A DNA stretch of 37,500 nt. Source: Anaeromyces robustus. Lineage: Eukaryota; Neocallimastigomycota; Neocallimastigomycetes; Neocallimastigales; Neocallimastigaceae. Under the pieces are notes generated by a model, which saw only the letters and a program-made list of their open reading frames with translations, was not told the origin of the DNA and did not search any database. The stretch spans positions 1-37,500 of the forward strand of contig MCFG01000242.1 in assembly GCA_002104895.1 (NCBI GenBank), written 5' to 3'. A program made the position numbers and the translations under genes. This document shows positions 24,455 to 37,500 of this stretch, piece after piece. Numbering within the stretch: position 1 is the stretch's first letter; every line of letters begins with the position of its first letter.

Positions 24455-26219
24455 GTATTTATTATTATTATTAGTAGTATTTATTATTTATTATATAAAG
24501 TTATATTTACAATTTCATCACGTCCTTCATCGTAAAAAACTGGATTTTCATTACGTTTATTGGCTTCAAAGAAGTAAACAGTCTTAAATAATATTTTATA
24601 TAGTTATATATTATACATATATATAGAATTTATTTTACATTAGATATATATAATAGACCAATTTTTATTTTTATTTTTTTTTTTTAAAATTTATTATTAT
24701 AATTAAAGTAGTGAAATTAATATATATATTATAAACTTACTGGAAATTCTCCAATTCGGTATCTTATTAATAAATAAATTAATAATAATAGTAGTAATAA
24801 TAAAAAGTTTTTTATATTATTAATTATAAAATAATATTAAAATATATTTTCTATCTTTAAAAAAATTATTTATAATATTATATTGATATATTTATAATAC
24901 CTAGTATTTAAATCATCATTGGCAATAGCATCAACTCTAGCAATGATAATGTTCTTTTCCTTATGGAAATCTTTAGCAACTTTTTCATAAGTTGGAGCTA
25001 ATTTCTTACAGTGACCACACCATGGAGCATAGAATAAAACCTATATTAAACAATAAATAAATATCAATTAAAAAAAAATTATAATAATAATAATATATAA
25101 TTAATAATAAATATCAATAAAAAAAATAAAATATATATAGTATAATATGTATATAATAAAATATAATATAATAAAATATAATAAAATATATACCATAACA
25201 TGATTTTTTGGGTCACCAACAACTTCATCAAAATTACTTTCATCAAGATCAACAACATAACTAATATTTAACTTTTTCTTTCCGATAAGACCAGTCTTAT
25301 CGTCAACAAAGCTAATAAGATCATCTAAAGTCTTTTCTTTAGTGTATTCAATACCTTCTTTTGATGATGGCATATATAATCTAACAGTCTAGATAATATA
25401 TAATAAATAAAATATTTATATATATAAGATATTTAATAGGCATGTATGATATATTTTACAATAAAAATTATAGTATATTAAATAATTATAGTGAAAATTA
25501 TAATAAATAATAATAAAAACCAAAGATATTATATAAACTAATAATTATTATGATATTAAATAACAAGTATAAAATAATAATAATAATAAAGTAATAGCAA
25601 TAATAATTATAATAACTTACTGGATAACCTTTAAGGCTTTGACTTTTAACAACTGACTTGTATTTATCAGCATCAATTCTAGCAATGATAACCTTTTCAC
25701 TAACGTGGTCATAAGAATCAGCGAGATCTTCGTAGATTGGTTTTAATTCCTAATTATTTTATTTAATATTTAATGTATAAAAAAGGAAATTAATTATTAT
25801 TTTTTTTTTAAAAAATAATTATTATTTTCTCCTTTTTTTTTAGTTATAATAATATTCAATTAAATAATTAGATAATAAGCTTACCTTACAATGACTACAC
25901 CATGGAGCATAATATTCAACTAACATTGGAACCTCTCCACCAATTAACTATTTTTTTTTAAAAAATATCGAAAAAATAAAATAATAATAATAAAATTATA
26001 ATTAATTAAATTATAATATATAAGGTAAAAATATATAGGTTATATAGGTTATTAAAAACATTTTTCTGTTAATTATATTTGAATAATCTAATTAATATAT
26101 TAAATAATAATTAAATATAATACCTCTTCAAGTTTCTTGTCATCAAGGTCTACCATTTTGGATGACACAAGACAAAAACAAAAAGCTAATATAGCTAAAA
26201 ATGAAATTTTCTTAAACAT
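23513..26219 (-). CDS. ER protein disulfide isomerase (TigA/ERp38 type), 10 exons
   Basis: Thiol oxidoreductase of the ER lumen that forms and isomerises disulfides. Exons from 5': 26124-26219, 25885-25947, 25621-25749, 25194-25388, 24901-25040, 24741-24762, 24511-24582, 24314-24382, 24079-24197, 23513-23801; total 1194 nt, 397 aa. Order: signal peptide (about 1-20, hydrophobic [14 protein letters not shown]); thioredoxin domain a with APWCSHCK (Cys 49 and 52); thioredoxin domain a' with APWCGHCK (Cys 169 and 172); [20 protein letters not shown] linker; then a helical ERp29-C-like domain and the C-terminal tetrapeptide HEEL, a variant ER retrieval signal. This a-a'-D architecture is that of fungal TigA and plant/amoebal ERp38. 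Odd: the first active site is CSHC rather than CGHC, and there is a 22-nt micro-exon (24741-24762). Convergent with transaldolase. Confidence 0.95.
23925..24012. repeat. (AAAT)n microsatellite in a PDI intron
   Basis: About 85 nt of AAAT tetranucleotides with one TAAAT interruption, inside the last PDI intron (23802-24078). Confidence 0.85.
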
Positions 26220-26340
26220 TTTCCTTTCTGGATAAACATTTTATTAATAATATAATATATGAAATTTTAGTTTTTAATTTATTATTGTTGTGTATATTCA
26301 TATTTTTGTTTTTTTAAAAGATATTTCAATGATATTAGCA

Positions 26341-26373
26341 ATAATGTTATATATATTTTATATATAACATTAT
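26341..26373. repeat. 15-bp inverted repeat upstream of PDI
   Basis: ATAATGTTATATATA, a 3-nt loop, then its exact reverse complement. It lies about 120 nt upstream of the PDI start codon, so it could be a promoter palindrome or a hairpin in the 5' leader. A/T content makes chance pairing easier, but the GTTA/TAAC positions also pair. Confidence 0.7.
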
Positions 26374-27168
26374 TCAAAATAATAATATATAAAATAAATT
26401 AATATAAAAATTAGTATTTAAATTTTATAATATGATATATTTTTTAAAAAAAAAAAATTTCATTCCATTTTTATATATACCTTTATAATTATATACTATA
26501 TATAAATATATATTTTATATATTTTTTATTTTTATTGTTTTGTTTTTTGTTTTATTTATTTATTTTCTTTCTTTTTTTTTTTTTTATTTTTATTTTCCTT
26601 TTATTAGTGTTATTATTTTATTATCAAAATAAAATACTATTAACCTTTAAAAAAAAATAAAAAATATTGAGAAAAAAAAAAAACTTAAAAAATGAAATAA
26701 TTTAGTTTATATATATATATTCCTCGATCAAAGTAAAAAAAAAAAATTTATTTAATTTATTAATATATATATTAATATTATACTATTATTAACTATGAAC
26801 TTTTCAACTTTAATATATATCAAAATATTATTAATATACATGTGTAAAAATGAATTAAACTACACTATGAACATTATTAACCATATTATTGATGAATAAT
26901 TAATGAAAAATAGTAAATATTAATTCTATTATTTACTAATTCTTAAAGTTTTTTATTCAAATTCATCAATTATTGGATTTGTTTTTAATAATTGTTAATT
27001 GTTATTTAATTTTAAACAATATTTAATTAAAGTATATATATAAAATGTATAAAGTTTAATTATAATAATTTTTACTATAATATATATTAACAAAAATAAA
27101 AAAATAAAAAAAATAAAAAAACATAATTTTATTATGAAAATGTAATGATGATGAAGTTCAAATAAAAT

Positions 27169-27207
27169 ACTATATAAAATATATTTATTTAATATATTTT
27201 ATATAGT
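27169..27207. repeat. 16-bp inverted repeat, 7-nt loop
   Basis: ACTATATAAAATATAT pairs exactly with ATATATTTTATATAGT across a 7-nt loop. It lies in the middle of the spacer, with no obvious gene association. Confidence 0.7.
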
Positions 27208-27501
27208 GATTATTTTATATTAATCATAATCTCTATTCTAACATACTCAAAAAGTTGGTTTCAATATTTTCATTGGGTTTCAATACTTAGAAAACAATTA
27301 TAAATATTTAAAACTTATACAAAAAAAGAGTTAATAATATACTACAAGAAATTTAATTTATACAAGAATAAAAATATTTTATATATATAATAGAAATGAA
27401 AATAAAAAAAAATTAAGGATGAAAGATTTAAACAATGTAATATAATAATATATTTAGTTTAGTCATAGTCATAACAATATAATATATTAAATATAATTTA
27501 T

Positions 27502-27574
27502 AACTTAAGTTATTTAGGGAGTGGGCTTACTGCTTCACATTAGGGAAGATCAAAGAAGCATACCCCGGATATAG

Positions 27575-27627
<53 letters not shown>

Positions 27628-27632
27628 TAAGT
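27502..27632 (+). mobile_element. Candidate retroposed small RNA (SINE-like) with poly(A) tail and target-site duplication
   Basis: The 64-nt head (27511-27574) is much richer in G and C than the surrounding spacer and is followed by about 50 A residues. Both sides carry AACTTAAGT (27502-27510 and 27624-27632), as expected for a target-site duplication made by LINE-type retrotransposition. The head folds: TGCTTC pairs with GAAGCA across an 18-nt loop, and GGG with CCC outside it. No coding frame or known RNA family is recognised. It could be a SINE, a retroposed structured RNA or the 3' end of a truncated LINE. Confidence 0.5.
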
Positions 27633-28228
27633 CAATAAATAAATCTTATATAAATATATATATATATGATTTAATTATCCAATAATGAAATGACAAAACT
27701 ACTTTAAAAAATAATAAAATTTAATAAATAATTGAATAATTGAATAATTATAACAATAAATAAAAACTTTTGATAAATAAATATATATATTTAAAAAAAT
27801 AAATAAATGTACAGATGGTTAAAAAAAATTTTCAGAAATTTATTTGTAACACTAACTGTTAAACAACCTAAAGTTAATAAATATTAATAATAAATATAAT
27901 AATAAAATATAATATAATAATTAGATATAATAATAAAATATAAAATAATAATAAAATATAATATAATAATGAAAATAATAATAATAAAATATAATAATAA
28001 TGAAAATAATATTAATAATTATAATTAAAAACAAGATAAAAAGAATTATTACTAACTATATATAATAGTATAAATAAAATGTTTATAATTAGAATTATTT
28101 GGTAATATTGATATTATAACTATATATATAAATTATAATTACATATTTTAATTAATATATAGTATTCATTGTAAAGAAAATGTGAAAATGTAAAAAATGT
28201 AAATCTTTTTTTTTTGCTAATTTAATTC

Positions 28229-28447
<219 letters not shown>

Positions 28448-29879
28448 AATGATTTTTTATATCATATATATTAAGATTTATTATTATATTTAATCAAATT
28501 GTATATTTAATCTTTAATCATAAATATATTAACTCGATTTTAATAGGCTAAAAATAATTAAATGTTTTTTTTATAGTTCTAACCCATTAAAATTTCCATT
28601 TTTTTCTATATTCAAAATTAATAAAAAAAATAATATAATTGATAATTAAAATTGTGATATATAATCATTACTACAAAAAATTGATATTTATTTATTTATT
28701 TATTTATTTATTCATTTATTTATTTTTTTTATTTATGTATAATAATATATGAAGGGTAATGTATAAGGTAACAATTTCAAATTTTAATTTATTTTAAATA
28801 CCTATTTATTTGTATTGGTATAATAATTAATTGTTAGTAATAATTGTTAATAATTATTAATTTGCAAACTTTTTTTTTTCTTTTTTTTCTTTAAAAAAAA
28901 TTTTTTTTTCTAACACCCAATAATAATAATAAAAAGGAAAAGGTAATATTCATATAATATTGTAATATTCATTTGTTTATTAATATTATGGTGATAATTA
29001 TTAATAGAATAATTTAGAAATTATTTATCGGTGTTAAAAAAAAAGAGGGTTATAAATTTATTTTTATTTATTATTTATAAAATATAAAATATTTAGTAAA
29101 GTTTTTTTTTTTTTTTTTTTCTTTTTTTATAATATTAATAGTAATATAAAACAGTATTTTGTTTTAAAGAAGGATTATTATTTAGAAATATTAATAAAAT
29201 TATTTTATTAAAATAACATTTATAATAAATTTTAACATTTCATTTATAAATATTTGTATATTACAAAATTTATATAATTAAACTAATTTAATATTTTTTT
29301 TATTAAATAATTTTTCATACATAATATTCTATATCTTTTTATATCTTTAAAACATAATATACTTCACAATTCAATTTTGAAAATATATTTGAATATATAT
29401 ATAAATATCAAAAATTATTAAATAATTGAAAATTTATTTTTTGTTATCAAAATATTTAATATTTTACTACATTTTTATATATAAATTAATCTCGTTTCAC
29501 ATAATAATTAATAATAAATAAAAACTAAACAAAAAACAATTTCCAAAAGTAAAATAAACTAATATTATATAATAAAAAAATAAATAAATAAATAAATAAA
29601 TAATTAAAACATATAAAAATATATAATTAAATATCGAATAAAACAAAAAATACAAAAAACGAAAAACGAAAAACTAAAATAATAACAAAAAAAAAATAAA
29701 AATAAAAAATAAAACAAAATTTAAAACAAAAACAAATAAATAAACAAATAAACAAATAAACAAACTAATATATATATATAAAACAACGAAACTCTAAAAA
29801 AACACCAAAAAAAAATTTATATTTTTTACATTAATTATTTAAAAAAAAAAAAAACAAAAATTTTGAATAGAATTTAAAG

Positions 29880-33467
<3,588 letters not shown>

Positions 33468-33764
33468 TTAATTAGAATAAAATTCTAAGTCCTTTTCTTT
33501 TAATGTAGAAAGAATTTCTCCAGCTAATATTGAAATTTCTTTATTAATAACATTGATATTTAACATTGAAATTTCAATTAATTTAGTTTCATATGGGTAA
33601 AATAATGGTCTATTTTCTTTAATCGTACAAAGTTCATGTAAAATACGCATAGCTCTTTGACATATAGGGGTCAAAGTTTGAATATAATATTGCCATTTTG
33701 ATATTATTGTGGGATCGTATTGCATTAATGCTATTTGATTATTATTAGATTCTGATTATAAAAA

Positions 33765-33815
<51 letters not shown>

Positions 33816-34648
33816 TATATATATATGTAATGAAATTGATTAATTTATAAATACATTAATAATAATAGTATAATGTTAATAATATATAAAAGAAATGAAA
33901 ATATTTAAAAAAAAAAAAAATTAATAATTTTAAAATATTAAATATATATATATATATGTATATGTATGTATGTATGTATGTATGTATTATTATTTTAATT
34001 CTAATATTATTATATTATTATTCTTCTACTTACTATCAATTAAATATTTAGTTAATTCATTTGGGTATAAAGTAAATTTTAACATAGATGAAATAAAACC
34101 ATGATGATTGGCAACTTTAATTTTAAGATCATCATCAAAAGTACAAATATTATATAAATTTAACATCACCATTTCAATAAATGCAACATCTTCTGGTTCT
34201 AAATCAAGTGTTAAACCTTCTAAAGGTAAAAAGGATAAAAGTTTTTCCATCATATTATACCAATCTGTTGATAAAACAGATAATTGTTCTTTATTATCAT
34301 CTATAATACCTAATTTACCTACAGCTTCTATTGCTGGATAACTATAAAAGGTATCTTCAGAATTAAGAATAACATCTTCTAAAATAGTAATTAAAGTTCT
34401 TGTAAAATTTTCATTTGGTAACTTTATATAGGCACTAATATTGGAAAAGAAGATAATACCATTTTTTCTATGTTCTAAAATACATGTTGCCGTTTCTGAA
34501 TAAAGATGTTCTTTTTCTTTTGATGATGATGAACTTATACTACTACTATTCATTGGTGATAATTCAAATGGATAAGGAATCATATCTTGATTTTGAATTG
34601 ATGTTAGACTTTGACTTTGTTGACTAAAATCATTTAATTTATTATTTA

Positions 34649-34697
<49 letters not shown>

Positions 34698-35276
34698 ATT
34701 ATCACGATCTTGAAGATAGTGTGAATCACATCTTATTTTCAAAGTAATTAAAATCATTTTTAATAATCTTTCATTTTGGGCAAAAATAACTTGATTGTCT
34801 GGTATAAATGATAAATTTCTGAAAATATTACCTAAACAAAGACTTCTATTTTTTACTTTTTCTTCTTCTTTTAATGTTTTCCCATGAATTGTAGGTGCAT
34901 ATACTTGTTCAAAATCATCCATTTCCATATCACATAATTTTGAAAAACTTATTAATTCATCGTTTTCTTCAATTAATCTAAATTTCTTTAAACAATCTTC
35001 TAACATATCTACCATAATATCTATTAATTCTTCATCATTAACTAATGAAAAATTTGTATATTGATCTGAACTTATAATACTTAATGTATTTAATGCATAA
35101 GCAATTTCTGTATCTAATCCTGATTTTAATTGCATTTCTAATGCATGAGTTGTTATTATACCTTTATATTATTATTATTATTATTATTTTATATTAAATA
35201 TTTTGTTATTTTTTTGTTATATATAGGAAAATAATAATATATTAATATCATTAGTTATAATTAATAATATGTATTA

Positions 35277-35362
<86 letters not shown>

Positions 35363-36886
35363 TAATTTTAATTTCATTTATATTAATAAATATAATAATA
35401 AAATTAACATATCTATATATAAATTATTATAAGGTTTATATATTTTAATAATATTTTAATATTTATGATGATAAATTTAAATTTATTCACCTAATTCTTC
35501 CACTCCTTTTACTTCAGGATCTGTTATATATTTATCTAAAGCATTTAAAGTTTCATCTGTTAAATTTTCAGCTATTTTCATTTTTGGACAATAGTTTTTA
35601 AATACAGATGGAATATTATTCATTAAATTTTTAATATCATTCATTGGTTGTATTTGATCTCCAATCATGTTAAAATTATTATTATTTATATTTGACTGTG
35701 ATGTGGGTATGGTTTGTGTTATCGTTTGCGGTATAGATTGAGGAATGGGTTGAGATATTTGTTGTTGTGGTATGGACTGAGGAATTTGTTGTGGAATTTG
35801 TTGTGGTATTTGTTGAGGAATTTGTTGAGGAATTTGTTGAGGAATTTGTTGAGGAATTTGTTGAGGAATTTGTTGAGGAATAGGTTGAGGTATTGATTGA
35901 GGTATTGATTGAGGTATTGATTGAGGAATAGATTGAGGTATAGATTGAGGTATAGATTGAGGTATAGATTGAGGTATAGATTGAGGTATAGATTGATTAT
36001 ATCTATTTTGCATTGGTTGTGATTGAGGTTGAGGTTGAGGTTGTGATAATTGAGGTGGTGCTTGAATTGATGTTGCTACCTAATATTAAGTATATAAAAG
36101 TTTATTTATTTATTTTAATATATATAATCATTTATTTATTTTTTTTTTTTTTTATTTTATTTTTATTCTAATCTACGTATTTTTATTCCACATATATACA
36201 TATATAAATAAATAATTATTTAAATATATTTACTTGTAGACTATTAGTCATTGCTTTAGATGTTTCAGGAATGTTAAAACCATTAAGAATAAATTCATTA
36301 AATGGTTGAAATATAGGTAAACAATGAGATTTTAATAAATTTCTTACTTTTGGTGGATCATGGTATATTCTTAATGTTTTTATTATATGGTCCCATATAT
36401 TATCGCTCATATTCTATTAATATTAATTCATTATATATAATTATAATATAATATATTAAATTATTTGGTTATTTATTCATTATTTTCTCTATTATTTTTA
36501 TTTTATTTATTTATTTATTTTTATTTTTTTTTTTTTCGTATTTTATTTTATTTATTTATTTTTTTTTTTTATATTTTTATTTTTTTTTTTTTTTAAATAA
36601 TTATAATAAGAAAAAAGGTTTTTATAGTAATATATTATAAATATGATATACGTTACATTCAATTTTTCAAATCCTACAAAAGATAATAAAGAATAAATAT
36701 CATAATAATCAATATTTTTACCCATAATTTGTAATGGTGTAAAAAATTTGTATTTCGCGGGAATAAAACGACAAAAGAATAAATCATCAAATTTTTCTCT
36801 AGAGTCTATCATATATTTTAGTGAATTTAAATCATGTTTTGTCAAGTGTCGTATTACATTTGAATTATTATTATTATTATTGTTAA

Positions 36887-36925
<39 letters not shown>

Positions 36926-36940
36926 TATTATTATTATTAG

Positions 36941-36971
<31 letters not shown>

Positions 36972-37090
36972 TTGTTGATATGGATCTATAGGTTGTTGTG
37001 ATTGTGGTATATTATTTGGTTTATTAATATTATTTATATTGTTATTATTATTAATAGTATTATTATTATTACTATTATTATTATTATTAC

Positions 37091-37124
<34 letters not shown>

Positions 37125-37500
37125 TTGATAATTTTGAAGATATTTATTTATTTCTATTTGTTCTTGATGAGTTAATAATCCATAGCATTGCTTTATATAT
37201 TTTTCAAATGATACATCAGGTTTTGTAGTTCCTTCCATAACACCTTTTTTATACTGTAGAATAGAATTAGCTAAATTTTGTTGAGAAGGTGACAATTTTT
37301 TCTCATTATTTTCATACATATATGGTTTTCTTTTATCAATATTAAGAGATAATTTTTGATTATGATTTTGAAATTGATTCTGACTTTGATTTAAATCCTG
37401 ATTCTGAATTTGATTTCGATTTATATTTTTATTACCATTTTGATTTAAATTTTGATTTACTTTTTGATTCAAATTATTATTTGAATTTAAATTAGTATTT
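33468..37500 (-). CDS. ARID1/BAF250/Swi1-type SWI/SNF subunit (5' end outside window)
   Basis: Probable DNA-binding subunit of a SWI/SNF chromatin remodeller. Visible exons from 5': 36657->37500, 36234-36413, 35491-36079, 34034-35161, 33468-33751, about 1007 aa. The frame is open to the window edge; the apparent start at 37472 is TTG, so the true start lies further right. Order: N/Q-rich leader; FEKYIKQCYGLLTHQEQ; poly-N; ARID domain split by an intron (PLQIMGKNIDYYDIYSLL, GFEKLN, then IWDHIIKTLRI and LLKSHCLPIFQPFNEFI); SIPQ/QIPQ tetrapeptide repeats; and a C-terminal helical domain like BAF250_C. That domain shows LKSGLDTEIAYALNTLSII, SLCLGNIFRNLSFIPDNQV and KENRPLFYPYETKLIEIS, which parallel segments of human ARID1A (TWALDTINIL, LYESRLLDIS). 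A poly-N insert interrupts the domain at about 34640-34700. Confidence 0.88.
35279..35357. repeat. Homopolymer of 79 T in an intron
   Basis: An uninterrupted T run on the plus strand (79 A in the transcript) within the 35162-35490 intron of the SWI/SNF subunit gene. It is the longest homopolymer in the window. The true length is uncertain in any assembly. Confidence 0.9.
35728..35992 (-). repeat. Coding 12-bp minisatellite (SIPQ / QIPQ)
   Basis: Within the SWI/SNF subunit the protein runs through about nine SIPQ units, one PIPQ, then about eight QIPQ units and a decayed tail (SIPQ, QISQ, PIPQ, SIPQ, TITQ). The DNA units are nearly identical within each block but differ between blocks, so each block expanded separately. 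Confidence 0.92.

Noticed and set aside
28911-29036. TAACACC / GGTGTTA pair as ends of a small element
   Set aside because: Only 7 bp match, there is no flanking duplication, and the interior shows nothing.
37470-37472. Start codon for the SWI/SNF subunit
   Set aside because: The codon is TTG, the frame stays open to the window edge, and ARID1-type proteins have long N-terminal regions, so the gene is cut by the window.

Overview
The window is nuclear DNA from an extremely AT-rich, intron-rich eukaryote. It holds six protein-coding genes separated by long A/T-only spacers full of microsatellites and homopolymers. Two lineages are usual suspects for this composition: anaerobic gut fungi (Neocallimastigomycota) and dictyostelid amoebae. 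I favour a gut fungus for three reasons. Gene density is low (about one gene per 6 kb). Two genes have 17 and 21 exons, which is far above dictyostelid norms. The proteins also look fungal: a TigA/ERp38-type PDI with an NEKCGTHR segment, a CLC with a GKGGI-type loop, and a fungal-like transaldolase. This is inference from sequence features, not a database result. No rRNA, tRNA, CRISPR or bacterial-style feature was seen.

Layout from left to right: (1) 1-1744, A/T spacer with palindromes. (2) 1745-7507, minus strand, a 21-exon CLC chloride/proton exchanger. All its introns are ordinary GT-AG except one, which has the full signature of a U12-type AT-AC intron. (3) 7508-8799, spacer with a perfect inverted repeat whose second arm is a circular permutation of the first. 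(4) 8800-13931, minus strand, 17-exon COG2, a subunit of the Golgi tethering complex. (5) 13932-20779, 6.8 kb gene-free spacer with a TTTA satellite, a perfect 101-bp tandem duplication, a family of degenerate repeats and a GC-richer islet. (6) 20780-22462, plus strand, transaldolase (3 exons), followed by a decayed copy of its own last ~50 coding bases. (7) 23513-26219, minus strand, a 10-exon ER protein disulfide isomerase, convergent with transaldolase. (8) 26220-29879, spacer with a candidate retroposed small RNA (64-nt head, A-tail of about 50, target-site duplication). (9) 29880-31622, plus strand, ubiquilin/Dsk2 (3 exons). (10) 33468 to the right edge, minus strand, an ARID1/BAF250/Swi1-type SWI/SNF subunit whose N-terminus lies beyond the window.

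The six genes are housekeeping and functionally unlinked: organelle ion exchange, Golgi tethering, pentose phosphate pathway, ER folding, proteasome shuttling and chromatin remodelling. Exon structures were reconstructed by hand from conserved protein motifs, splice sites and phase. Each complete gene gives an open frame whose length is divisible by three. The most noteworthy observations are the AT-AC intron, the circularly permuted inverted repeat, the candidate retroposon, the duplicated transaldolase tail and two unusual CLC filter motifs.
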